From NCBI RefSeq assembly GCF_027111275.1, contig NZ_CP114286.1, forward strand, positions 3,644,501 to 3,708,500: DNA of 64,000 nucleotides, read 5' to 3'. Positions within the stretch are counted from its first letter, which is position 1; every line of letters begins with the position of its first letter. The notes beneath the pieces are model-generated. The model was not told the DNA's origin. It did not search any database and was given only the letters and a program-made list of their open reading frames with translations. The stretch is from Flavobacterium luteolum. GTDB lineage: Bacteria; Bacteroidota; Bacteroidia; Flavobacteriales; Flavobacteriaceae. A program made the position numbers and the translations under genes. Positions 38,167 through 45,934 of the stretch are shown here, piece by piece.

Positions 38167-38784
38167 TTATTTGTAAAACTCACCACTTGTAATCACTTGG
38201 AACTCGGGCATAATGTAGCACAGCACAATGATGGTAGTTATAAAAATTACAATTGCAATGATATCAAAGGGAATAGCGTGTGACTCATTGTTAAACCTAT
38301 AATGTGGCCTTTTTTTGAAAAACTGAACGATAATACAAAGTGGAATCATTGGGATAAATAAATAACCCAAAAAAAAGATACTTAATCCACGATTAGTTTC
38401 GGCTTTCGTATAGTTAAGATAGTCAACACCATTTTTTACTAATGAATGAATTTCATTAGTAGTTCTTGCTATTTCTAATGTGTCTCCTGGATTAATTTTT
38501 AGAAAATCTTCGTATTTCAAAAAGTTATAGTCAATTCCAGTAATTCGAAATTCTTGACTATAATCTTTAAAATTTAGTTTTACGAAATATTCAGTCCCAC
38601 TTTTTCCGTGACGTTCTTCCTCAAAGCTTGGTTTCGAATCGAGAATAACTGTCTCTTTAATAAATTCCTCTTGTGAAGTGTCGATTTTATTTCCGGGCCA
38701 TATTAGCAAGGCAAAGACAATAATCGATGAAGCGATTAGACCAGCTCTGAATTGTTTTTTAGTTTCTAACCATTCATTATACAT
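38167..38784 (-). CDS. Cassette 11: membrane protein, unknown
   Basis: 205 residues with three hydrophobic helices: AGLIASSIIVFALLIW near the N-terminus, and FFLGYLFIPMIPLCIIVQFF and IIAIVIFITTIIVLCYI near the C-terminus. About 100 residues between the first and second are polar and beta-rich and probably periplasmic. No family is recognised. Confidence 0.6.
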   Translation of the reverse strand: MYNEWLETKKQFRAGLIASSIIVFALLIWPGNKIDTSQEEFIKETVILDSKPSFEEERHGKSGTEYFVKLNFKDYSQEFRITGIDYNFLKYEDFLKINPGDTLEIARTTNEIHSLVKNGVDYLNYTKAETNRGLSIFFLGYLFIPMIPLCIIVQFFKKRPHYRFNNESHAIPFDIIAIVIFITTIIVLCYIMPEFQVITSGEFYK

Positions 38785-38814
38785 TGTTGTAAAGCATTTT
38801 GTTTCTAAAATTGG

Positions 38815-38946
38815 CTATAACGTCTTGGCACTACAGCGGGTTTGGGGTTAAATTAGCCCTATTTTCGGATTTGCCAAATCGTCCCAAATACAAAACCATC
38901 TTTCCATTAAGCCCAATGCCCAAATCCGTTGTAGTGGCTGTTATGC
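38815..38946. repeat. attC-like site 10
   Basis: Cores CTATAAC and GTTATGC. The first stem pair is C-G (compensated), as in sites 6 and 11. Confidence 0.92.
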
Positions 38947-39651
38947 GCTGCCACTTCTTCTTTTTTTAATTTCTTCCAAATATTTTTTTCTAACAGCTAT
39001 AACCAATGACGCGTGTTCTTTTACATAATCAAAATATCCAACATAAATATTTTCGTTTTCTTCAGGTACTAAATCTTGTTTTTCAGGATTAGTAATTCCA
39101 AGTCGGAATGGTTGAACAGTATAATTTAATATATCTTCGTGTCCTGAAACTTGCCTATTAAATAGCTCTTTCAAATAGCCAAGAATTCCCATTGTTGGAG
39201 TAGTCCAATCATCTTCGTCTATATTTACATAAATATCATACTCATTATCATCGAATACTTTTCCATATTGAAAATTGAACAATCCTTTAAAGTTTTTTTT
39301 ATGGTAATCTTCAATAGTTATTTCATTTAGAGTTATTCCACTTATTTTTCCGAATTTGTCAAGGCTAAAAGATTCTTTTTCAGGGTCTTTTCTTAAAAGT
39401 GAACGTTTAGCTTTATTTGCAATTTGATTATTTTCTTTGCGTTTTGCTATAGCTCCAATCATATTTCTAAAATCTTCATCAGTTGGACTATATTCATTAT
39501 TACATTTTAAACAAGCATAAACTGTTATTCTGTTTGTTTTGTATTTATCATCGTAACCTTCGAATAGATTTTTTGCGGGTATATGCTCTTTAGTAATTTC
39601 TTTCTCTTCAATTAGATTTCCACAATTGTAGCAAACTTGTTTTTCTTTCAT
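38941..39651 (-). CDS. Cassette 10: probable HNH-type nuclease
   Basis: 236 residues from the ATG at 39651. A zinc-ribbon and HNH-like layout is visible: C7-x2-C10 (CYNCG), then KEHIPAKNLF with H23, and CLKCNNEYSPTDEDF with C47-x2-C50 and N51. This matches the Cys-flanked HNH nucleases seen in defence systems. The C-terminal 150 residues match no known family. A longer frame starts at 39681 inside the GTTATGCGC core. The stop overlaps the core of site 10. Nuclease activity is inferred only. Confidence 0.7.
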   Translation of the reverse strand: MKEKQVCYNCGNLIEEKEITKEHIPAKNLFEGYDDKYKTNRITVYACLKCNNEYSPTDEDFRNMIGAIAKRKENNQIANKAKRSLLRKDPEKESFSLDKFGKISGITLNEITIEDYHKKNFKGLFNFQYGKVFDDNEYDIYVNIDEDDWTTPTMGILGYLKELFNRQVSGHEDILNYTVQPFRLGITNPEKQDLVPEENENIYVGYFDYVKEHASLVIAVRKKYLEEIKKRRSGSA

Positions 39652-39677
39652 ATTAGTTTCTGTTACTAAACGGTTGC

Positions 39678-39809
39678 GCATAACGTCCCCGCGCTACATG
39701 CAGGCTGGGATTAAGAAAGCCTAAACTTTCGGTTAAAAATTATTTTCCAAATACAAAACCATCTTTAAATTTAGCCAAATGCCCAGCTTGCTTGTAGCGT
39801 GTGTTGTGC
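39678..39809. repeat. attC-like site 9, divergent stem
   Basis: Cores GCATAAC and GTTGTGC. The stem is CGCTACATGCAGGCTGGG / CCCAGCTTGCTTGTAGCG: most differences from the majority stem are matched on the other arm, while the 7:3 spacer asymmetry is unchanged. Confidence 0.9.
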
Positions 39810-39816
39810 GCAGATT

Positions 39817-40488
39817 TTATATGTCTGCACCGATTGGGTTATTGTAGATTAATTCAAGTGCTGCTTCGATTCCATATGAAATAATAATTCCTGTATTTGT
39901 TTTTATTTGAATATCAATATCTTGGTTTTGATGCATAGCATTTGTAATTTCAAAACGATAACCAGAAATTATTCCTGCAAGTTTAAACGTTTGTGTCTGC
40001 TGATGAAAGTAAACAACAGGTCCACCAGAAAATCCTGGATTATTTAATCCATCTAAAAATAAAATTTTTTGCGGGTTTTCAAGTAAAAAGTTTGAAAGTA
40101 TACCTTTCTTAATAAAAGGGATAGGAAAATCAGAGTTTAAATTAGCTATATCAGACTGCAGTCCGTATGGGAATCCTAAAAAATATAAATCTTGACCATG
40201 ATAAATATCGTTAGAACTCACCTCTAAAGTTTCACCTCTAACTTTTCCCGTTGGTACTGCAAACACTGAAATGTCTGAATGTTGTGAATGTCCGATAATA
40301 ATTACTTTGTGATTATTCCATGTTTTTTGGTAATTAATTTCAATCGTATCTCCCGTAACAACTCCTTCAATGACGTGTCGAGCAGTGATGTAGTATTGTT
40401 TATTGTCAACATCAAGAACAAATGCAGTTCCTGTTGAGCCATTTCTTCTAATATGAATTGTTCGAAATATTATGCTTGTTGGTATCAT
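39817..40488 (-). CDS. Cassette 9: trypsin-like serine protease
   Basis: 223 residues. The chymotrypsin-fold triad is H38 (YYITARHVI), D72 (HSDISVFAV) and S154 (NNPGFSGGPVV), with the oxyanion loop typical of the HtrA/trypsin_2 group. There is no signal peptide and no PDZ domain, so it appears cytoplasmic and stand-alone. Such proteases are known in some defence systems, but that role would be speculation here. The start is 32 bp from the core of the preceding site. Confidence 0.85.
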   Translation of the reverse strand: MIPTSIIFRTIHIRRNGSTGTAFVLDVDNKQYYITARHVIEGVVTGDTIEINYQKTWNNHKVIIIGHSQHSDISVFAVPTGKVRGETLEVSSNDIYHGQDLYFLGFPYGLQSDIANLNSDFPIPFIKKGILSNFLLENPQKILFLDGLNNPGFSGGPVVYFHQQTQTFKLAGIISGYRFEITNAMHQNQDIDIQIKTNTGIIISYGIEAALELIYNNPIGADI

Positions 40489-40513
40489 AATTTTGGTTTT
40501 TAGGTAAATTTGC

Positions 40514-40645
40514 GCACAACGTCTTGGTACTACAGCGGGTTTGGGACTAAATTAAGCCCATTCCTCGGATTTGCTAAATCATTCGGATACAAAACCATAT
40601 TTCCATTAAGCCAATTGCCCAAATCCGTTGTAGTAGCTGTTAGGC
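40514..40645. repeat. attC-like site 8
   Basis: Cores GCACAAC and GTTAGGC. Majority-type stem. The gap from the protease gene to the next cassette gene (40489-40784) holds this site and the hairpin at 40682-40710. Confidence 0.92.
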
Positions 40646-40681
40646 GTTCGCTTTTTCTTTTGTAATAGTATGTTTTTCGGA

Positions 40682-40710
40682 ATTCAAACCTAATTTCTTT
40701 AGGTTTGAAT
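40682..40710. terminator. Perfect hairpin at the end of cassette 8
   Basis: A 12-bp perfect stem, ATTCAAACCTAA / TTAGGTTTGAAT, with a 5-nt loop, 75 bp past the stop of the cassette 8 gene. A T-run is lacking on the minus strand, so it may be an RNA-stabilising or weak termination hairpin. Confidence 0.6.
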
Positions 40711-40784
40711 GGTCGTAAATATTTAAGGTAGGTTAAATAATTAATATGTGATAAATATTATAGCTATAATTGTTTTCATGATTT

Positions 40785-41287
40785 TTATTTTTCAAATCTC
40801 CAATTTCCTAAAATTAAAGTTATAATTACATCATTCCAAGTTTCATAGTTTAGTAGATGTGGTTCGATTGGAATTATACTTGTCGGAAACCATTTGGTAT
40901 TTCCAACAATATACATTTGTGCATTATAATTTAATTTTTTGTCAAATGGATTTGTTACTTTCAACATCATTCCTTCAGGTTTGTTATTTTTAACGTTCTG
41001 CAGAAATTGAATTTGTATAGTTTTTTAGGATTCTCAATTTTTTCGACAACTTTCATTGATGATATTGTATCATTTTTAATTTCTGCTTCAATATTCAGTT
41101 GTTCGGTTGGAAAAATTTGTATAACATTTTCTTTAACAAAGTATTCTGATTTATTGATTTGTATTTGATAAAATTGCTCTTTATCAACTACTAATCTTAA
41201 AAGAAACGGCTTTCTTTCTTTAATTTCATTTTGTGAATAACAAAAATTTGCCACTAATGTTAATACTAGAAAAATTATTTCTTTCAT
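40785..41287 (-). pseudogene. Cassette 8: exported protein split by frameshift
   Basis: Two overlapping frames, 40967-41287 and 40785-40970, together make one protein of about 168 residues. The first has a Sec signal (LVLTLVANFCYSQ). Adding one base in the six-A run (41021-41026 on the plus strand) joins them as ENPKKTIQIQFLQNVKNNK and then MMLKVTNPFDKKLNYNAQM. The second part (NPFDKKLNYNAQMYIVGN, SIIPIEPHL, ITLILGNW) looks like an intact conserved domain. This is either a recent pseudogene or a homopolymer sequencing error. The role is unknown. Confidence 0.75.
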
Positions 41288-41319
41288 ACTTATTTTCTTT
41301 TCTGTTACTCCAAAGTGAC

Positions 41320-41452
41320 GCCTAACGTCTTGGTACTACAGCGGGTTTGGGACTAAATTAAGCTCATTCTTCGGATTTGCCAAATCATTCCAAATACAAA
41401 ACCATCTTGCCATTAAACCAATTGCCCAAATCCGTTGTAGTAGCTGTTATAG
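41320..41452. repeat. attC-like site 7
   Basis: Cores GCCTAAC and GTTATAG; the left core is a perfect match to RYYYAAC. Majority-type stem. Confidence 0.93.
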
Positions 41453-41461
41453 GGCGTTTTT

Positions 41462-41902
41462 TCAGTGTTGCTTTTGTGTTCCGTCAAAACCATATCTAAA
41501 GTTATTCAATTGTCCGTCCGAACTTTCAAGTCCAACTATGTCCATTAGTTCTTCAAAATAATAACAAATTCTTTCTTGGTTTTCGGAATCAATGTAAATA
41601 CCTGTAAATCTTTCAAGTCCAATTTTGATAGCATTTTGATAGTCTTTGTCTGTTGCGTTACCTGTTTTGGCAAGTTTCTCAAAATCGTCCGCCACTAAAT
41701 TTATTTTCTCTGTCAGAATAGGTTTTTGGGTTGGATCTCCAATGCCTGGATAAAATAGTTGTTCGTCTGGGATAAACTTTTCCTTGCGTTTAAATTCTTC
41801 AAATTTTGCCATTGCTTTTTCAGGTGTCTTTATTTGTCCTTGTCCACAAGCTATGAACAAAACCAAAGTCATTCCAATTAATATGTTTGTTATTTGTTTC
41901 AC
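41462..41902 (-). CDS. Cassette 7: DUF4844-like lipoprotein
   Basis: 146 residues with a lipoprotein signal (MTLVLFIACGQ). The body fits DUF4844: FEEFKRKEKFIPDEQLFYPG, then YQNAIKIGLERFTGIYID and ELMDIVGLESSDGQLNNF, ending NFRYGFD. The role of the family is unknown. The start lies 20 bp inside the cassette and the stop 10 bp before the core, so almost the whole cassette is coding. Confidence 0.8.
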   Translation of the reverse strand: MKQITNILIGMTLVLFIACGQGQIKTPEKAMAKFEEFKRKEKFIPDEQLFYPGIGDPTQKPILTEKINLVADDFEKLAKTGNATDKDYQNAIKIGLERFTGIYIDSENQERICYYFEELMDIVGLESSDGQLNNFRYGFDGTQKQH

Positions 41903-41921
41903 TATCGTTCTTTAAAATGCC

Positions 41922-42053
41922 CTATAACGTCCTGGCACTACAGCGGGTTTGGGACTAAATTAAGCCCATTCTTCGGATTTGCCAAATCATCCAAATACAA
42001 AACCAACTTCCCATTAAGCCAATTGCCCAAATCCGTTGTAGTGGCTGTTATGT
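41922..42053. repeat. attC-like site 6
   Basis: Cores CTATAAC and GTTATGT. The first stem pair is C-G (compensated). Confidence 0.92.
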
Positions 42054-42480
42054 GGGGGTTGTTTCTAGCCGATATTCCCAATTATTAATCGATTTTCAGC
42101 CTTATCTTGGCCGATTAAAAACCTAATTCTTGCCCAAATCTCGGCTAAATTTTATTCCCTTTTTCGTTTCAGTTTACACCCAAAACGATTGTTTATTTTT
42201 TATTCTCAATGAAACTTCAATATTTAAGTTTCAGTTTTCGCAATCTAATTTAAAACTCCAATTTTTAAGTTTTGTTTTTCATATTCAGTTTAGAAACCCT
42301 GAAATTCAAGTTTCTGCTTTTCAAGTTTTGCATTTCGGATTCAGTTTAGAAACTCCGACATTCAAGTTTTCAATTAAAAATCCAATTTTCACGTTTCTGA
42401 ATTTCGATTTTCTGCGCAACAATTTGCTTTTAAAAAAACCTGATTTTAGCAGTAAATTTCTTTTTCAACTCCCACATAAC
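42054..42480. other. Cassette 6: no convincing gene
   Basis: 427 bp without a minus-strand reading frame of gene size. The sequence is AT-rich and internally repetitive, with many TCAAGTTT, GAAACT and TTCAGTTT words. A plus-strand frame (42130-42510) runs straight through the next recombination site and has no coding character. The cassette may be noncoding, like C1 and C15. Confidence 0.7.
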
Positions 42481-42606
42481 GTTCTGGTACTACAGCGGGT
42501 TTGGGACTAAATTAAGACCATTCTTCGGATTTGCAAAATCATCCCAAATACAAAACCATTTTCCCATTAAGCCTGTTACCCAAATCCGTTGTAGTAGCTG
42601 TTGGCG
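42474..42606. repeat. attC-like site 5
   Basis: Cores ACATAAC and GTTGGCG. Majority-type stem. Confidence 0.92.
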
Positions 42607-42614
42607 GTAGTTTT

Positions 42615-43259
42615 TTATTTTCTTCCTACTAGTTTATCTAACCAATTTATTCGATTTTCTACAATACCAATTTTTTGCTTTCGTGGATTCCAAAGCGAAT
42701 TCTTTTCTGCTTTCGAATTCTTTTCTGCTATATCTGCAAAACTTTTTGCTTGTTCAAAATTGCCTTTAAATTCTGAAATTACTGCCAAAATGGAATACAT
42801 AATATAGTTTTGAACTGGAAAGATTATCGATTTTTTTTTAATTTTTTCAGTAATTATATTTTCTACTTCGTCGAAAAATTCTATTTTATTTTCACGAACT
42901 ACAATTTTTGAAAAGTCTAAATCAGAACCTGATATTACGTTAGGAAATTCCTTCTCATAGTCAAGTGATTTTTTATAAAAACATATTGCCATTTCTGCAT
43001 CATTTCTTAACTCATAGATTTGACCTAAAAAATTATAACACGTACTTTTTTCAATTCTATTTTCAGGATATTCTGTTAAGACTTTGTTCAGAAGTTCTTC
43101 AGCAACGACCAATAGTTCTTTGTCTTTGGTATAAACTAATTCAATGGCTTGTATTTTTAAATATTGAGCTCGTCCATCTTTTCTTGCTCGTCCAAGTTTT
43201 GCAAAGAATTCTTCTTCGTCAATTTTTGTCCAAGTTTTTCGTCTATACCAATCTGTCAT
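42615..43259 (-). CDS. Cassette 5: TPR-like protein
   Basis: 214 residues, helical, with tetratricopeptide features such as ELLNKVLTEYPENRIEKS, CYNFLGQIYELRNDAEMAIC, FYKKSLDYEK and VISEFKGNFEQAKSFADIA. There is no signal peptide, so it is probably cytoplasmic and binds a protein partner. No enzyme motif is present. Confidence 0.7.
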   Translation of the reverse strand: MTDWYRRKTWTKIDEEEFFAKLGRARKDGRAQYLKIQAIELVYTKDKELLVVAEELLNKVLTEYPENRIEKSTCYNFLGQIYELRNDAEMAICFYKKSLDYEKEFPNVISGSDLDFSKIVVRENKIEFFDEVENIITEKIKKKSIIFPVQNYIMYSILAVISEFKGNFEQAKSFADIAEKNSKAEKNSLWNPRKQKIGIVENRINWLDKLVGRK

Positions 43260-43297
43260 TTCTGTTAATTGTTAAGTTTCTTTCGTGGTAAAATTAC

Positions 43298-43430
43298 CGC
43301 CAACGTTCTGGTACTACAGCGGGTTTGGGACTAAATTAAGCCCATTCTTCGGGTTTGCCAAATCATCCCAAATACAAAATCAACTTCCCATTAAGCCAAT
43401 TGCCCAAATCCGTTGTAGTAGCTGTTAGTG
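43298..43430. repeat. attC-like site 4
   Basis: Cores CGCCAAC and GTTAGTG. Majority-type stem. Confidence 0.92.
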
Positions 43431-43450
43431 GCTGGCTTTTTTTCGTATAA

Positions 43451-43906
43451 TTAGATATCAAGTCTGTTGTCGTTACCATAAAGAATCGCCGAGCCGTCTT
43501 CTTTTTTTGCTAAATCATAAAGTTCTTTTTGAAATCTATCAATAGCACTAGGTTCTACAATTATTTCTAATTTCAACTTGTTTTTTTCTTCTTTTCTGTA
43601 TTCAGTTGATACATTACTTTCAAGGTTTATTTCCACTCCAACACGCCCACTTTTTCCAATAGAATAATATTTCATAGAAAAGTAAGCATAGCTGTCTTTT
43701 TCGCCTGCTTCATAAAATAGAACTTTGTCGTTTTCAGGAAAAGTATTTAATGATTTAGCAAATTCAGACAAGCGTTCTGATTGGTCATAAACTTCAGTTA
43801 AACCATAAAATGAAGTGTTAGATGCTGTAATTTTTAATTCAAACATATCATCATCTTTCCAGATTATTTTTAAATTCAAAAAAGATTTAGGTTTATCTGT
43901 CAACAT
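43451..43906 (-). CDS. Cassette 4: conserved protein of unknown function
   Basis: 151 residues, soluble, alternating beta strands and helices (MFELKITASNTSFYGLTEVY, LSEFAKSLNTFP, VLFYEAGEKDSYAYFSM). An internal Met at residue 21 offers another start. The last part (IDRFQKELYDLAKK) is helical. I do not recognise the family with confidence. Confidence 0.6.
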   Translation of the reverse strand: MLTDKPKSFLNLKIIWKDDDMFELKITASNTSFYGLTEVYDQSERLSEFAKSLNTFPENDKVLFYEAGEKDSYAYFSMKYYSIGKSGRVGVEINLESNVSTEYRKEEKNKLKLEIIVEPSAIDRFQKELYDLAKKEDGSAILYGNDNRLDI

Positions 43907-43958
43907 TTTTTAGGGTTTGTTTCTTGATTTTCATTATGTTGTTTTTCGCTATGCTTGC

Positions 43959-44091
43959 CACTAACGTCCCGCTACTACAGCGGGTTTGGGATTAAATTAA
44001 GCCTTATTTTCGGATTTGCCAAATCATTCCAAATACAAAACCATTTTTCCATTAAGCCTATTGCCCAAATCCGTTGTAGTAGCTGTTGGCA
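43959..44091. repeat. attC-like site 3
   Basis: Cores CACTAAC and GTTGGCA. The left spacer is GTCCCGC; the stem is of the majority type. Confidence 0.92.
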
Positions 44092-44101
44092 GTAGTTTTT
44101 T

Positions 44102-44633
44102 CTATGGAAAGTGAATGTCGCCTTCTTCATTTACATAAGTCCATTTTGCTTTATCAATTTTTGTTATGTCGATACTCTCAACAGTTTGAAAAATCACAAA
44201 TAGTGGTTTTAATTTAACAGTTCTTCTTCCACCGTAACCTAACGCTCCGACGTCAAATATTTGCTGATTAATAGTTATGTTTTTATCATCATTATTTCTG
44301 TATAATATTGTTTCGTTTGTCCAAGCACCGAAACCAATTGTAAACATAGTAAACATCAGAATGAAGAAGCAAAATCCTGCTGATAAAACGGTTAAAGTTC
44401 CAATTGTCCAATTTTTGTATTTCGAGTGGTTTCTTTTTAAAGTTCCAAAAAGTGTCAACAAAATTGCGAAAGGTAAACCTGCAAATATCAAGTTATAAAA
44501 AATGCTTTGTGTTTTATAGTTTTTAAAATAAATAGGTAAATATTGTCCAATTGTCAATGCAAAAAAGTGCAACTATAATAAAAATAATTGTTAACCAAAA
44601 AAACGTCAATCTTAAGCTTTTAATTTGTTTCAT
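44102..44633 (-). pseudogene. Cassette 3: membrane protein with frameshift
   Basis: The longest frame (44102-44572) opens at a TTG preceded by a stop. A good start, ATG at 44633 (MKQIKSLRLTFFWLTIIF), lies in another frame. Removing one base from the six-T run (44561-44566 on the plus strand) joins both into about 177 residues with a first helix LTIIFIIVALFALTIGQY, then YNLIFAGLPFAILLTLFG and VLSAGFCFFILMFTMFTIG. It is either a recent frameshift or a sequencing error. The family is unknown. Confidence 0.7.
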
Positions 44634-44669
44634 TATATTCTTGAATTCTCTTTTCTACTGCAAAATTAC

Positions 44670-44802
44670 TGCCAACGTCTTGGTACTACAGCGGGTTTGG
44701 GACTAAATTTAGCCCATTCTTCGGATTTGCCAAATCATTACAAATACAAAACCAACTTTCCATTAAGCCTATTGCCCAAATCCGTTGTAGTAGCTGTTAT
44801 GT
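44670..44802. repeat. attC-like site 2
   Basis: Cores TGCCAAC and GTTATGT. Majority-type stem. Confidence 0.92.
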
Positions 44803-44816
44803 GGCGTTTTTTTTGT

Positions 44817-45353
44817 TTAGTATCTCCATTCGCCGTCATCTTCTGCTTTTTTCTTAATTCCATCGATTAATGATTTCTCATCAATTATAATTTTTTCGCC
44901 TTTCAATCTTTTAAACTCTGTAAATATCTGATGCAAATCAAAATTATTCCAATTATTTAACTTGTTTAATGTGATTTTTTTCTTTGCGCTTTTGAATACT
45001 AACATATATCCAATTACACTTCCCGTTTTTGAGACACGCACTTTAATTTGAATATTTACTTTCTTAATTTTAAATTTTTCAATCCAATCTTTATCAAAAT
45101 TGCTACCAAAAATATTTATCTTTTCATTTTCAAATTCAATTTTATATATAAACACTTTTGACTCATCATAAGTTATAAATAAGAAAATAATCAAAAAAAA
45201 GAGAATAAATAATATTGAAATAATACTAAATTCATTAGAAGAAAATATTGGGATTGATGCAAAAATTAAAAAGGCAAAAATTTTAGTTCCAATATCTTTT
45301 TTGCATCTTTCTTTGAATGGAATTCTTTCAGTTTCAAATATTATTTTTTCCAA
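44817..45353 (-). CDS. Cassette 2: membrane-associated protein, unknown
   Basis: 178 residues. Two close hydrophobic helices (IFAFLIFASIPIFSS and IISILFILFFLIIFLF) at residues 25-60 are followed by a soluble domain (KVFIYKIEFENEKINIFG, KIKKVNIQIKVRVS, FDLHQIFTEF). The layout resembles PH-like membrane proteins such as STM3941. The only start in frame is TTG at 45353. This is the first cassette with a gene after the integrase. Confidence 0.6.
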   Translation of the reverse strand: MEKIIFETERIPFKERCKKDIGTKIFAFLIFASIPIFSSNEFSIISILFILFFLIIFLFITYDESKVFIYKIEFENEKINIFGSNFDKDWIEKFKIKKVNIQIKVRVSKTGSVIGYMLVFKSAKKKITLNKLNNWNNFDLHQIFTEFKRLKGEKIIIDEKSLIDGIKKKAEDDGEWRY

Positions 45354-45383
45354 AAATTTATTCGTTTTTTTCGTTAAAATGCC

Positions 45384-45516
45384 ACATAACGTTCTCGCGC
45401 TACACGCGGTTTGGGACTAAAGTAACGTTAATTTTCGGATTAGCCAAATTCTCACAAATACAAAACCATTTTCAAATTAAGCCAATTGCCCAAATCGCTT
45501 GTAGCGTATGTTAGGA
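45384..45516. repeat. attC-like site 1
   Basis: Cores ACATAAC and GTTAGGA. Stem CGCTACACGCGGTTTGGG / CCCAAATCGCTTGTAGCG, identical to site 15. On the minus strand the order is core, 3-nt spacer, stem, loop, stem, 7-nt spacer, core. Confidence 0.92.
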
Positions 45517-45832
45517 GAGGTTGCGACACGGACGAGAAGCACGAACGATTTGCCGTTCCGATTTTCGATTCCAATTTTAGCAAGTTTTCCGCCTTCTAAT
45601 TTTCCGTCCAATTAGTTTCAGCATTTGAATTTCAAACTTCTGTTAAATTTCAAAAAAAGAGACAAAAAAAATCCGCTTTCGGTTGTCCAAAAAGCGGTTT
45701 ACGTTTTGTTTGTCCGCAACATTTTTTGCGCTCAATTTTGGTCAGCTTGCTTTAGATGTTTTTAGTTTTTTCCGTTTCTAAAATCCTTATTAAATTCATC
45801 TGTTGTTCGTCCACGGAGCAATCTCTCCTAAC
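45517..45832. other. Cassette 1: noncoding cassette next to the integrase
   Basis: About 316 bp without a gene-sized frame, apparently identical to cassette 15 (35114-35429). It ends at CTCTCCTAAC, where the cassette joins the putative attI. The hairpin CCGCTTT / AAAGCGG lies at 45673-45696. As the first cassette, it would be the newest insertion if the array grows at attI. Confidence 0.85.
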
Positions 45833-45934
45833 TAGTATATATGTATGACAAAATCATACAAAGCTACTCAGTTTTGGGCAGATATGTATGATAAACGTCG
45901 TGCTTTATTTTTAAATCAAATATATGATAATTCT
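45833..45934 (-). other. Putative attI (primary recombination site)
   Basis: The stretch between the integrase stop and the first cassette. On the minus strand the cassette junction reads ACTAGTTAGG, a GTTRRRY-type core. A TGTATGA / TCATACA inverted pair (45842-45860, 5-nt loop) and a further GTATGAT (45886-45892) give three copies of one motif near the junction, possible integrase-binding sites. It lacks the attC stem. The function is inferred from position. Confidence 0.6.

Noticed and set aside
38941..40488. Restriction-modification or multi-gene defence operon made of the HNH and protease cassettes
   Set aside because: The two genes lie in separate cassettes split by an attC-like site, and no methyltransferase or other partner is present, so they cannot be treated as one operon.
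42130..42510. 126-residue plus-strand protein in cassette 6
   Set aside because: It crosses the core of site 5, is Phe-rich from T-rich DNA, and lies opposite to every other cassette gene.
35353..45514. A family of similar plus-strand proteins (segments like FGFAKSSKYKT) at 35353, 37935, 41894, 44625 and 45317
   Set aside because: These frames are translations of the attC-like sites themselves and explain their mutual similarity; they start or end outside any cassette gene.
30828..45832. CRISPR array
   Set aside because: The repeats are about 133 bp, not 24-40 bp, the intervals are 300-1000 bp with genes, and no cas genes are near.
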